From contig OZ025885.1 of assembly GCA_964019415.1 (NCBI GenBank), positions 4,366,620 to 4,430,619 of the forward strand: a DNA stretch of 64,000 bases. Reading direction: 5' to 3'. Positions 25,183 to 39,009 of the stretch are shown here, in pieces. The number at the start of each line of letters is the position of its first letter. The stretch's first letter is position 1. Source of the stretch: Ianthella basta (lineage: Eukaryota; Porifera; Demospongiae; Verongiida; Ianthellidae). Below the pieces are notes generated by a model. The model did no database searches and was not told where the DNA came from. It saw only the letters and a list, made by a program, of their open reading frames with translations. The position numbers and the translations under genes were made by a program.

Positions 25183-28100
25183 CACTGCATGCATGCTCAC
25201 TGGTCAGAGCATACCCACAGATCACGGCTATATTCGTCCCCAATTAAATACTCTCACAAACTATAATACAACACCACATCTGATGTAGAGCAGTACCAAC
25301 GACAGTCGATTGGGCAATAGTCTGAACTAACCAACCAACCTACAGAACACACAGCTACTAATAGTACAGTATTGTGTGCACACTGGCAGAACACATTGCT
25401 ACTTACCCAATTCACACCAGGAGGATACACAGTGAGGTGCTCCAGTGGCTCTTTCCTCTCTGCCAGTCCTTTGAGAACTGGCCATAGAAGAGGACGAATC
25501 CAAAGTATACGCAGCTGAGCCATTGCAGCCACACAAGTGCCAAGTGCACTGACAACATCATCAGGGAGAGGTTCCTCCCCTGCAGTGAGTGACAAGAGGA
25601 TGTCATCATCATTACGCATCTACAACAAACCATGCATGTAGCACACAACATCCCAAACACAATCCACACATCTAGTGAAGGGACACTGAGGAGCTCCTTT
25701 GTATGTGCAGTGGACTGGATAGCATAACATGTTGTACGTATGAACCTACAACTTGAAAAGAAAACGATCACATGTATCTGTACATGTACTGGACTAGGAG
25801 TCTAAGGACTGACCCACACAGGAACGTACAACAGAAAGGGAAGTGTGTGTGGGTACTCCCAAAAGAAATGATGGGAACAGAGTTTACTGCCACATCACAC
25901 ACCGAATGAGTATGTCATGAGAGAAGGGACATAGTACAATGACTCACTGAAAATACTAAGGCACTGTATGGAGGTGTTCCTGCCTATGGCGAGTGCTCTC
26001 AGCATGTTGACAAGGAAGGAATCACATCCATTAAGCACCAGTGAGTTCAAATGCTTGTTTTTTGCTAGACTAGTCTCCACATGCTGCCATCCACTGTCAT
26101 CCTGAAAGAAGAGAACAAGAATCAGCCAAAAATCAGTACTGCAGAGTGTGGGTGATGAGGTATGTACACATGTGTGAATGTATGTATGTGAAGTGTGTGA
26201 GCATAGCTATGCGTATGCACATACATGTGTGTGACCAGAGTGGACTATGACACCATTACTCATTCCATTTGAAGGTGAGGTAAGGACGCTCAATAGTGAT
26301 GGACCATTGACAGTATATCATGTTCAATAACAGCATACAATATGTTCAGAGTATATGGGCAAAGGCCAACCTGGAGGCAAAGATTGGGAGTGCAACACGA
26401 GTGGTTTTGGGCATGAACGAAAGTGTTGAAGAGGAAGGAACTGAGCATGAGCTCGAAGTTAGAAGTGGTGAATACTAACCATAACCAGAAACAAAGTGTA
26501 CTTTGAAGACAGTAGATATTGTACAATATTACTGGTATACTCTAGACACTTCGATACTTAACATGGAGTAATAATGTAATGGTACTGTAGTAGGAAGAAC
26601 TGAAATATGTATTACTAAAAACTATTGAGAGTGTGGACAGCTTCCGAAAGTTGTAAACTAGAACACTGTTCACCCTGAAGAAGATCAGAGCATCTGGTTG
26701 ATTAAACGTCGGCAAGGTTTTCAACCCTGTTGTGAAGCTGGTATTGCAGAACCAACCCTTTCTAGAACGCTGTTCGAATAATATGAAAACTAATTGGCTA
26801 TTTCACTTTCCCACAGGTGAAACTCAGTATTCTGCTTTGTTAACTAATAGCTAGTTCTGACACTAGTGTGATAGGAAGACACCCACTATTGCATTCATTG
26901 CAATAATTTTGTCCTATAATAGCAATAATAGCACTATTGATAGTATTGCAGTGTGTACTGTATGTGTAGGCAGAATGCCATAATGCTGTACAAAACAATC
27001 ATGTACTAAGTCTTGCCTTCACATCACTACAGACAGTGACAGTCAACTTCTTCACTCCAGAGAGGCTGCAAACAGTGGAGAGTGCTACACAGTCTGTGTG
27101 GGATACACTCAGGATTAAACCCCTCAATGACACTGCTACTTGAAACAGTGTCTGGGCATCTGATGGTTGAGAGTTGTAGACAGAACAAAAACAAAATTAC
27201 TACAATTCATAACATCATTAAATCATCACATTATTCAATAGACATAGGTCATATTTGACTATTAATAAACATTTACTGTATTCACATTGTAAGAGAAATC
27301 AGTACAAACGAATACTTACTACAAACACACTACACCACACATTACAGTAGTCAGCAATCTCAATGTGTATAACATTACACAGATAAAGTACTGCACAGAC
27401 TCACCATCAGCTGAGAAGTGATCAACAGAGAGGTGTAGGCTGCCTCCAAAGTTAAGTTGACACCGTGAATTTGCCTGGAGCACTGCCTGTAAGTGTGTCA
27501 GGCATTGAGTGGATAAAATGGTGCATTTGTACGATGGCATATTAAGTTGCCTCAGGTGGGAGCATTGACTGAGGCAGTATGCAATTGCCATTGTGTCAAA
27601 GGCTGAGAGAGAGAGGCAGAGTTTTAGCAAAGATGGAATACTTTGCATGACTCGTTTAGTTAAGTCAGTGTTCTGAGATTCAAACAGTGTATGAAAGAGG
27701 AAGAGAAGGTGAGGGCTGCCATGGCTACACATATCAACCAGCCGGATATCTCCCTTCACTAATCTAAGAAAAGATGCTAGCATACTAGGTGATTCTTCAG
27801 GTGCTGCTGTGCTGTGGAGCTGCTTGGCCACTTTGGGAACACCGAGGCCAGTGAGGCCAGCATAGAATCGAAGAACGATGAAGAAGGAGATGTTAGAGAG
27901 ATTCTTCTTCCAAAACCTCGCTTGCTCCTTAGGTGGTAGACGACTCACATGGAGGGCAGCAAAGAACTCTTGCTGAGTGGCATGGGGGAAGGAGAAGGAC
28001 AGAGAGGACTGGTAGCCCTTCCGACTGGCATGAACATGCAGAAGACCCTTGAAGAGAGACTCATCAATGTGGGCATCATGGGGGAGCTTTGGGAAGGCTG

Positions 28101-30614
28101 CATGAATAGAAGACTCATCGAAAACAAAACGAGGTGGGTTTTCACAAAGACCATTATATGAAAGCCTACCCAGTGACGACATGAGATCATCAACATCTCT
28201 TGGGAGGTCCCTCAGAGTGGGATCAATGTGCACTTCTCTTCCCTCTCTACTGCACTCACGAGAAATGGTGTGGGCTGCAAACGCCTGGTAGCAGGCGGTC
28301 ATTGTGGCAGGGAAAGAGGAATCATGCTCAAAGATTGAGCAAAGGATGAAACAGTTCATAGGGATATACATCCCACCAAGCAGGTCAGGGCGACTGGCCA
28401 GCTGTGACAGCATCCTGACAGCAGCATGTGGGTCGTCCTCAAAGAAGCTTTTCACGTACAAAGTAATGGCATCATGATCAAAGCCCTGCACTTCATAGAA
28501 TGTGGCAGTGCGGTCCTGTAGAGAGGGACAGGCACCAGGTCGTGAAGAGATGATGATATGGGCTTCAGGAAGAACAAGTCCCGTGAGAAGGTTCTGAACA
28601 GTGGACCCAGAGGACTGCTGCAGCAAGTCTTTCACCTCATCTGCACCATCCAGCACAAAGAGGAGGCCCCTGCCTTTGCTCTCCACCATTGACTGTGCAA
28701 GTGTGGTGTGATTCAGACGACTGTCCTCGCTCCCATAGTACTTCAGAAGGCTCTGAAGGTCACTTGCACCAGATACAGACCTGTCTCGCAGCGGGAAGTA
28801 GAGCACTAGATCATAATCATTTTCACCCTCTTCAGTGGAAAGCACCTTGCACATGTGCTTTAGCAGAGTGGTCTTTCCAGACCCAGCTTGTCCATATAAT
28901 ACGCAAATGCGCTCACTTCCCTTCTTGAAAAGGTTGACAGGATTTATGTGTGTTGTTTTCTCCTCTGCCAACCTAGGGTCACACTGTTTGAATTGTTGGA
29001 TCGCTTCCATTTTTATCTTGACATCCTCTGGCCGAGACAATGGTGGCCTCTCCAATACAGCTAATTTAGTGTACTCTATATTTGCCTTTGGACCCTCTCC
29101 TAGCTTAAAACGTTGGTACTCATCATATGCTAGCTCCTTCAGCAAGTCAGCTTGTGGTGGGAGCTCAGTGCTGGTCACAGTGAGCTGTGGAGAGGAAGGA
29201 GAGGGAGACTGACACATTGCATACATGAAGCATGATCGAAAGTAACGAATTATACCACAAGTGCATTATGTGTGTTGTGTGTAGTGAGTGTGCAGTGCGT
29301 ATATGAGTGCAATGCATATTGGTGGTGTGGAAAAGGGAAGTGTAGCAGAGGGTGTTGGGCTGGTTCAGTATGAATGACTTATAAATAAGTAGAGACAAAG
29401 GAACACACACGGCTGGACATTGTTACAGTCAAGTGACTTGAATGTTGTGCAATGGACTCCATGAAATGGAGAGGGCAGCAGAGTGGTTGTGCACAGACTG
29501 CACACATTGGTATACTCTGGAGTAGACTGAGAGTGCATGTAGTCTAAACAGAAAAGGGAAGTGAGCTAATGCTGGATAGGGCTGCCATGGACATCCATCT
29601 ACCCTACCGGCTAGAACTCAATATCAGTAAATGCATGGCAAATAAACAACATAGAATTGGACATTGTTCAGCATGCACGTGCATATCATACTGAAGCAAG
29701 GTTTCCCACATGCAATGGTAGATATGCTGCTCTTGTACTGCATACATAATTACTGCAACCTTAAGTTATGTACAAACGTAAGTTGCCAATTGTTGACCAT
29801 TCTAAATCAATAAAGGTATAGCATACCAGAAATGGAGGATTTGTGTGTACAAAGTATAGAATGATGGATATTATACAAGACTTCCAATACTGAAGACTCA
29901 GGTTAAAGATAGATGCTTGGCTGGAGAGGAAAGCACTTCTTTAAAGTAAATCATAGTTGTGAGACCCACCACACATTATATAGTTTGATGTCCTGTCTGT
30001 ATAATATTGTAGTACTGTACACAATTGTATTTCAAAGTTAACGAAATCTGCAGCTGGTGTATTCCACTCATGCACACAGGGCAAAATTGGAAGTAAGAAG
30101 GTGGTGACTGTGATGAAAACAAGATTATGGGTTACCTTTGCACTCATTCAGTGGAAATTCAAACACGTATTTTGAGTTAAAAACTTGTGGGGGGCTGGGG
30201 TGCCCCTGAACTGAAACTACAGACCCAATAACATGCACTTTACTACCACTCTCAGTCTCTGTGATCCAATTAACACAGACAGTTTTGCACTTACAATAGC
30301 GTGAATCATTACTCTATGGATTCCTAGTAGCTGCATGAGGGAACCTGGGCCATGCTAATAAAAGGACAGCATTCAAACTGGTGGAACGACTCAGCTATCC
30401 ACAGTTCTATGATGGCAGATGCTGCACAGAAAGACGTGAGCTGTGCTATATACTAGTGAGCAAACTAGCCACCATTCACTCATACCATTAACTACAAGTC
30501 ATACAATCTGCACCTACTTTGACTGTAATGCCGCATACCAGGGAATTAAGCCTAAACAATGGAAACCACACCACTTGAGTCAGCAAGCTACACATTTAAA
30601 GGTACACACCTAGC

Positions 30615-30650
<36 letters not shown>

Positions 30651-33003
30651 TCTTAAGTAAACAAAACAGCCATGTCCCACATGCGTAACCCTCACCTTGT
30701 CACTAAGGGCAGCAGCTTGGTAGTCAGGCTGGGCTGCAACCTCCCTCAGTCCCTTCCTTATCTCCTCCTCTGCAGTTGTGCCGTGTCCTGTCTCCACTGC
30801 ACACAGGACCGACTCCCACGAGCGCTTTTTGTTGCCTGTGCCAGGAGCACCGCGCGACCATTCCTTGAACATAGCTGTGCAACGGTCATCTTTCCTCTTG
30901 TGTTCACCTTCAATCATATCTAAACACTCAGGAGACATCCCCAGCTGCAGTCCCACATAGTCCCACCGGGAAGACACCCTGTGCACCACTAGCCTACAGA
31001 ACACTTCCAAGGAGGGAGCATCTTGGAGATAGGCAGCATCTGGACAGGGAGAGAGAATAGAGTACAAAGTGCACATGATGAATAGTGTATCACCACCTGG
31101 ACTACACATCGACACGCAATCACATACACACATGCACATACACACACACACCTTGAAATCCAGGAAATTGGCACTTTCTGGCAGTGTCAGTCCTATCAGA
31201 GTAAAGCTGTATGGTGATGGAGGTAACCTAGTAGTACAGTGTGTGAACAACTGGAGGATAACATGACACATTCACTGCTCTGGGTAACAATAGTGACATT
31301 AAAAATTCCAAATCACATGTCTTTCTTCTTAAAGGAGTGTAAACATCCTGCAGGGGGTACTTCATGCTGGATCACAGAGGGACATATAGCCACTTAGCTA
31401 GTTACATCGTCAATATCTAAGTACAGATATGGCTAGGTTACCACCAGTCGGTGAATGATAAAAATAGTTATAACTCACTTGATGGTAGCATCATAGAAAT
31501 CTAGTGTATGCTGAATTAGTTAAATTATTATCCTCAGCGACAACTTAGTTATCACCCAGTGATAACTAAGTGTCACCTGATGATAACTAAAAGCATTGGT
31601 CAAAAGGTAGGTGATTGTTGTTACATATTGATATAACAATCGCCTCTCGACCTTTAGTTGTCACCCTGAACTATATACATGGTTGCTGTCCCCCTGATGT
31701 ATCCTTCAGTCACTAGCTTGCATGTACAACTCTGCAAGGGTCAATGTGATGACAAACTGGGTGTTTCCCGCATCCCTATTCCTTCAAATAGAGGTGCATA
31801 GTAGCGCCCTGTTTTGAACACTCTATCTTGTTCTGAATCCGCCTCTTTACCTCATTTGTCCCTGAAACGTGGCTTGCGGGCGTCATCAGATCAGGAACGA
31901 AGCTTGTCCTGGTGTCACTCTTTGTAGCTATCAACTAGTAGCTATAATAATAATTTCCATTAATATTAAAAGGGATGTATGAATGGCCAGTAGAAAAAGC
32001 ATAGAAACAAGCCACTCAACACTATGGTGTACCTCTTTCCTAATTCCCTTGTACATGAAATTAGCAAGTTAGTCACACAGACTTTGGGTGTACAAAGGAA
32101 CTAGGAATGTCGAATGAACTCGACGAAGAGAGCAGCCTATGGCGCTTTTCTCTTACATACACTGCGTTGGTCGCGCCGTTGTCTTTTAATACGGTGAAAG
32201 AAGCCCATCATGTTCTTCAATTGTTCTTCGCCGCCGCAGTTTGGCTACCTTTCGTCGAAGTGCGCTAATACATCAAGATAGGAGCAGCCATTTTTATCGG
32301 CCACATTCCCAAATAGACTTCACGAGCGTGACTTCTGACTGCCGACAGCGGCAGGAGAACCTGCAGGCCCGTACGCAAGGGGGTTCGAAAGACCTCCTAA
32401 CCCCACACCCACTTGCAGGTCCACCTGAGAAGCAATATACAGAATCTGAGTTACTATACAGTATAATTATAGTCTTACAATGGACAGTGCCAATCAAAAC
32501 CCTGTTAAAAGCTTAACAGACCCGCTTAGCTGCTATCGAGGCTGGACACTGTCCTTGTGGACACCAGAATTTTGTTACACGTTAATCTGTAATATTATGA
32601 GTTCCACTTTGATGCCAGAAGACCCCCCCACCCCCAATCTCGGACCTACGTATGGGCCTGACCTGCTGTAACTAGCTCGTCGCTAGGAAGGCACGTATAT
32701 ACCTCTTCATGATCGCGATGAAGATTACGTCACTGGTAGAAAAGGATTATAATGAGTGCACGTCTAACCGGATGGGATACAATTATAAGCCAGTTATATA
32801 GCTATAGCTACACATACCCCGTTCTCTGGTGTGATATCCGATCACCCGCGACCTCGGCTACGCCTCGCCCTTGGGCGATAACTTGGAGATCACATTCGTA
32901 CCGGGATATTGCTTACATACAGCGTACCTTCAACTGTTCATAGTGGTAGCTAGTTAGCTAGCAGGCGTCTGCCGCCGGTGTAACTCACTTTGGAGAGTGC
33001 CAT
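24515..33003 (-). CDS. NLR-C: divergent Death-NACHT-LRR receptor
   Basis: Eight-exon model: 32989-33003 (MALSK), 31148-31250 (linker, LFTHCTTRLPPSPYSFTL), 30696-31039 (Death-like), 27405-29184 (NACHT), 27017-27159, 25948-26101, 25407-25579, 24515-24757. The total is divisible by three, giving about 984 aa. The linker donor is placed four bases after the obvious AAG to keep phase; that choice is the weakest point. Walker A is GQAGSGKT, Walker B is LLFVLDGADE, and SSRPG is present. The first LRR exon ends in a GC donor. The intron 29185-30695 holds nothing recognisable. The intron 31251-32988 holds a repeat shared with NLR-B and a hairpin at 31544. Confidence 0.83.
25145..25181. repeat. (CA)n microsatellite
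   Basis: CA tract in the last intron of NLR-C, at the position where unit E carries its much longer tract. Confidence 0.9.
27405..29184 (-). CDS. NACHT exon of NLR-C
   Basis: Open exon of about 593 codons after TCCTCTCCACAG, ending at GATG|GTGAGT. It carries VLYGQAGSGKTTLLKHM, LLFVLDGADEVKDLL and IISSRPGACPSLQD, and the same helical region as NLR-B. Confidence 0.93.
30616..30650. repeat. (TAA)n microsatellite
   Basis: About eleven AAT/TAA units just downstream of the Death-like exon of NLR-C. Confidence 0.95.
30696..31039 (-). CDS. Death-like domain exon of NLR-C
   Basis: The encoded domain has the Death-fold pattern but differs from NLR-A: LEVFCRLVVHRVSSRWDYVG, then LGMSPECLDMIEGEHKR, a Cys-containing helix ending MFKEWSRG, then KRSWESVLCAVETG and EEEIRKGLREV. 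The acceptor is CTCCCTGTCCAG and the donor is AAG|GTGAGG in phase 0, matching the NACHT exon. A broken copy lies at 48571-48919 in unit D. Confidence 0.8.
31544..31570. other. Perfect 12-bp hairpin
   Basis: CTTAGTTATCAC and its exact reverse complement GTGATAACTAAG are separated by CCA, in an intron of NLR-C. It may be a transposon footprint. Confidence 0.6.
32989..33003 (-). CDS. MALSK first exon of NLR-C
   Basis: ATG followed by codons for ALSK, directly before GTGAGT. Identical coding content occurs at 22780-22794 and 49495-49509, and a degraded form at 14315-14329. Upstream sequence (GGGAGAACGGAGG, TATACCAGAG) is shared with unit D, implying a common promoter. Confidence 0.8.
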
Positions 33004-33219
33004 GATATGTGATCGACCAGTGAGATGGGAGAACGGAGGCTATACCAGAGGAACACGACACAACAACTGAAGCTACGGTATGAGGAAGCCATACACGAAA
33101 GCTGAAAACTGTGGTTTTACGTAATTGTGTAAGGACCAGTTTTGTTATACTTCAACTTCTCCAGGAGCACTGGGCTATTACAGCCAGTTTACACTAGTGT
33201 TAACTTTTATGGAACTCTG

Positions 33220-35810
33220 TTTGCGACAAAAATGGGACCCCAAAGTAGCTAGCTAATGTGAAAAGCGATTAGCGAAAATCAGTTTTCCATGATCGATTTC
33301 GCAAACTCGATAAGCGAAAATCGATTTTCAACAGACAAAACTTCCCAAAATTGATTTTGAAATTGATTGTCAATGATCGAGATCTCAAAATTGCTGTTCA
33401 GAAAGAATCATTCCGCTATTTTTCTTAGCTACCATATACAATGGCGTTAATGATATTCATACTTGGATCCACCGTATATAAGGGACTACCGAACTAGGTA
33501 GGTGAACTAGAGGTGGTTTAGGACCTCCTTGTTAGTGTTCTGACCTTCTGCAAAGGTACTGTTCAAGCTGAGCTTTACAAATATAAAGAAAATGAAGATG
33601 ACAGCAAAACCTGTCTGTTGGAAAAGCTGGAAAATTGCCATCAACCACCTAGGGGTTGTCGACCACTGCTACAAGGAAATGCAACCACAGCTAGCAGACC
33701 TGAGTCTTGTACTTCACTGTATTTTGGTCAAGGATACCGAAGACTAAGAAGTGTTTGATCAGGAATCGACTGTAAGAAGAAGACCAAGGATATGATAGAG
33801 AAGGGAGGTTAGTCTTCCTACAGCAATGCGATTTCAGTATCAGTGACATGACATGGTGTATGACTGGTTGGTTGATTGATTGAGATCTTTTCTCAGGGTG
33901 CATTTCATTCCTCTATAATTGTTTAACGACAGCTGACTTGCTTGGGTGAACCACAGCTTAAAAACTGAACATGGGATAATTCCAACTCAGCTATGGATAT
34001 CAGGCCTATATATTGCAAATGACTAGATCTCTGGGAGCCAGGCTACTACTGGGATTCAACAGGTTGGTTGCATGTAATTTTGTGTGTATAACAGTTCCAT
34101 TATCATGCATGTAGGTTTATCTGTATATGCCATCTTTCATAGGATTTTCACGATTATGGAATAGATTTATTGATGGTCTCATACCACTAGATGGTGATGA
34201 CAATGCATGAGATGTAATTGTACATGGTGTAGAAGATCTGCTCTATATGCAAAGACAGGTGTGACATATGCTGGACCTTAATGTCCCCTGTGCTCCCAAA
34301 GACATGGTATACCACAGCATTACTATTCGTCTATGAATATCCCCATTAGCTGTGCATGCATGCATGCGTTTTTGAACTGGTATACAATGAGTATATTATG
34401 ATGTCTTCAGTCCATGCAATATATACCAGCTACATGGATTCACCAAGAAACCAACTGTGGCTTTTAATGATGATGCTTCCAGGCCATTGGCCACCGCCTC
34501 AACTCGTGATTTGGTACTGCTATTGCTTGTTAGCCATCAAAATTACCAATTTTTCAAGTCCAACATGGTTCTTTCCATGCATTAAAGGCAATGGTGGCTT
34601 TGGTGTGCCTTAATCAGGACAATTAGGACTCTCTTTTTCTAACATAATCCTGGGTCTTCCTCATACTATCGATTCCCAATCAAATGCTTCTTGATGTTTG
34701 CTAAGGCCATGCAAATTTCATTTTCAGGTTATCGTCCAATACACTTGTAAAGACAATAAGGGTGGGAGGTCATTATTTATTAGCCATTGTAAACAACTTG
34801 CTATTAAAACACACCAAAACGCATATGCATCATTAGCTGATGATCTGCTCCAATTAGAAGCAGTGTGCACAGTGCGGGTATGATGGGTCTGGCAGGTGAG
34901 GATAGCCTGCTAGCTAAATGGAATTATTTTTGACTCTGCATGGATAGGTAGTTGGCCATGGTGATCTAAATAATGAATGATGAAAATTGGAGAGGCTGGG
35001 TAAAAAGCACGCGGGTGATGACGATAAACTGTGAATCAAATTTGCCTGGCCTAACCTTGACCAAAATACAGTGAACTACTACATGACTCAGGTCTGCTAG
35101 CTGTGGTTGCACTTCCCTATAGTGATGGTTCTCGACAAACCCTAAATGGTTGATGGCTATTTCCAGCAGCTCTATAACGGACAGGTTTTGTTTTTATCTT
35201 GATGTTCTTGATATTCGTAATGCCAGCTTGAACAGTATCTTTACAGAAGCTCATGCAGAACACTAACAAGGGAACTCTTGTCCGCTTCTAGTTCACCTAG
35301 TTTGGTAGTTCCCTCATATACGGTGGATCCAAATATGAATATCATTAATGCCTATTTATCTAGTAGATAAGGAAAAATGCTAGAATGGATCTTTCTGAAC
35401 ATCAATTTTGAGAACTCAATCATAGAAAAATTAGATTCAAAATTGATTTGAGAAGTTCTGACCGTGGAAAATAGAATTTTGCTAAATGCGTTTGTGAAAT
35501 CTGTGCCATGACTGAAACACTATACTGTAGTTGTAATGTATGTAGGTGTTTGTTTAGAGTAATGACTTACATTATGTTACTATTACTAAATGTTAATATA
35601 TAGGGTACTTATACTGCATGCTTATCTTGTAAAGTGAGTCTCTGTAACCTTGCAGTTAATTGAGTAGTTAGTCCAGTGTCACTGCAATTGCTCCTTTGTA
35701 CAGCCGTCAAAGAACTGTACAAAATTGATCATGGAAAATTGATTTTTGCTAATTGTGGTTGCAAAATCGCTTTTACATTTGTGGTCTCATTTTTGTCACC
35801 TAAGGTGTTC
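33220..35810. mobile_element. Large foldback element with ~540-bp inverted arms
   Basis: The left arm (about 33220-33765) is repeated as its diverged reverse complement at about 35025-35810. Paired landmarks are GTATTTTGGTCAAGG versus CCTTGACCAAAATAC, TCCACCGTATATAAGGGA versus TCCCTCATATACGGTGGA, and GACAAAAATG(G/A)GACC versus GGTCTCATTTTTGTC near the outer ends. The right arm has an extra ~200 bp near 35500-35700. The roughly 1.25 kb centre shows no recognisable gene. Confidence 0.8.
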
Positions 35811-36099
35811 CGTAGTTTTAGCCAATCAGCTTCATGTACTATGCTTATTATATTTCAAATTTGTTGTTCATATTTCACACTTTACTTACAGTGCAGCTAC
35901 TGTCCACTTTGCATTCTTCTTGCATGTGCATGTACCACCTAGTTGATGGAACATGTCATGTCATTGCAGCGTATGCTCATGACAAGCCATGACTACACAT
36001 GACTTGCTCGTGTGCACAATACTGCGTACGCTTAAACATTTGGAGAGTAAAACATTCTTGGGGTTAGTGAGTTTTCATGTATTTTTTTGCGTTTTTACT

Positions 36100-36410
36100 T
36101 TGCTTGTGGTGTGGTGTAGTGGAGTGGTGTGGTGTGTATGAGCAGCTGATGTTCCCTTGAACGTGTCCAAAGTTAACCTGCGAACTGTACCAGATGTTGT
36201 AAACTTAATATTTGTATATATATAGGTTGAAGTGAAAGTCAGCCACCAAGTTACACAACCCTATGGTCATGTGTAGGCGTTGCACAAGCAACCATATTTA
36301 GAGTGGATGTGATCATGACATATCATGACTTCTGCAATGTACCATGCATGTCTTCCAGTTTTGCACCACCCAGAAGAGAGTGGCTTTGCTTTGCTCACCC
36401 CAAATATTCA
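36100..36410. repeat. Duplicated flank: RPN2-intron-like piece plus shared 3' repeat
   Basis: 36110-36200 closely matches 55710-55810, an intron of the RPN2 remnant (GTGGAGTGGTGTGGTGTG, then CTTGAAC(G/A)TGTCCAA and CTGTACCAGATGT). 36240-36410 matches 12830-13060. Confidence 0.6.
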
Positions 36411-37838
36411 ATTGTTGCAATGGTACTTAATTACACAAAACACAAATTACATAACATAATAATTACACTGTACATCAATAGTGCAATTCAGAACACATTC
36501 ACAATCACAGTCTTCAGTGTCTGCTTCACTGACTCCTTCATCTCTTCAGGAACTCGCAATAGTGTAGTATGTGTAATGAAGATGTTTCTGGCCAATCCAT
36601 TACTAATGGTTTGAACTGCTCTGGACCTCTGTCTTGAGTTGACATCAAACTCCAGCTGCACTATCCTCACTTTAGCACTGGCAGCAGCTTCTTCTGCCTC
36701 CTTCCACTGATTTTCACTCAAACCATCCTGGATAAGGAGAGAGCATGGAAGAAACAAATCACACCACAAAACAGAGGACTCCTTTACCAGTGTAGCATGC
36801 CCACAGTATTACCAGTGTAGTACATAAATGTGTACGTGACAGTATTCACAATGCATTGCATGGCACATGTACATCATTGTCACATGTATGAAGGTGATGA
36901 CATTAGTGACATGAAGCGCATACAATAATCTCTCCAACAAATACATATAAATTTGAACCAGGTATAAACAATGCCACCAAACCTTCTGTCACACAAGAAA
37001 TGCATACATACACAAGTACACAAACGCACATGCACACTCACAGATCATAGCTATATTCATTCACAAGTAAGTCTACAAACACTTGCACAAACTACATCAC
37101 CACAGCAGATGTAAAGCAGTACCAATGACAGTGGATTGGGCAATAGTCTGTAATAACTACCTACAGAACACACAGCTACTAATAGTATAGTATTGTGTGC
37201 ACATCAGCAGAACTCATATGTATTGCCATACTTACCCAATTCACACCGGAAGACCGAAAGGGCATATAGAGTTCCTCAAGTGGCTCTTTCCTCTCTGCCA
37301 GTGCTTTGAGAACTGGCAATGGAAGGTGACAAATCCAAAGTTCACACAGCTGAGCCATGGAAGCCACACAAGTGCCAAGTGCACAAACAGCATCATCAGG
37401 AAGAGGTTCCTCATCTGCAGTGAATCACAATAGGATGTCATCATCATAACACATTTACAAACAAACCATGCATGTAGCACACAACATCCCAAACAAAATC
37501 CACACATCTAGTGAAGGGACACAGAAGAGCTCCCTTTGTACATGAAATGGATAGCACAACACGTTGCATGAGCCTACAACTTGAAAAGATCACGTGTATC
37601 TGTACATGTACTGGACTAGTCTCGTACCCAGATCACTTTCTCACTTCCATTTTGTATATTATGATGTCAACGGGAGGCAAGTACCTGGTACATTTCCTAC
37701 ATGGGAATTCTTCCACCCACACAACCAAAATATGCAATTAATCGATATTTGCGCAAGGTAGTGTCAGTGGAGCAGAAATGCGAACAAAATGATTGCGTTC
37801 TTGTGTAGGAGCACTTGCTATGCTTCCAAGAAAGTGAG

Positions 37839-38008
<170 letters not shown>

Positions 38009-39009
38009 CACACACCCTCTTTAGAGTTTGATGCTTCTCTTATTACAGATGAAAATGGAGAATAAGCTTGTCAGAGGACCTATAGGTACTACAACATGAG
38101 CCACCAATGGCTAAACAGCCTGCGAAGATGGCCGTCATATTGAAGCTCCTGACTAAAACACATTTTCCTTACCAGATAGCTGAAATCTTTGAGACTGACT
38201 TAGAATTAATGTTAACATAGCCTAGTTTGTGAAGCTCTTCATGAATCACTGCCCACAATGCTGTGGGTTTTTGGTTTTCCGCCGTTCTGACAGTCCAGCG
38301 AGCTGTACGCTGCCAATTAACATTCCCCGCAGTGTCCCAGCATTCCAGGACATTAATGAATTCTCACACAGGAAATGTGCCAGACCCCTTCCCGTTGTGC
38401 ATGATGTCACCATTAAATGGCTGGCGGATGGGTGGGATCTGTGTACAAGACCAGTACTGGACTAGTGTAGGAGTCTAAGGATTGACCCACACAGGAACAT
38501 ACAACACAAAGGGAATTGTGTGGGTAATCCCAAAGGAAGGAAGTGATGGGGACAGAGTTTGTTGCTTAGTGCCACGTCATACACACTAAATGAGTGTACA
38601 ATGGGATGTAGTACAATGACTCACTGTAAAGATAGAGGTACTGTATGGAAGTGTTCCTGCCCATGGCAAATGCCCTCAGCATGTTGACAGTGAAGGCATC
38701 ACATCCACCAAGCCAAAGTGTGTTCAAATGCTTATTTTCTGCTAGATTAGTCTCCACTTGCTGCCATCTACTGTCAGCCTGCAAGAAGAGAACAAGAATC
38801 AACAAAACATCACTATTGCAAAGTGTTGGTGGTGAGGTATGTACACATGTGTGAATGGATGTGTGTGACATTTATGAGCATATGTATACATGTGCGTGAC
38901 TGGAATGACTGTGATACCATTACACATTTCCTCTGATGGTGAGGTAGGAATGCACAAAGTCATGCAATAATGATGGACTGTTGACAGAATATGATGTTCA
39001 ATAATAACA

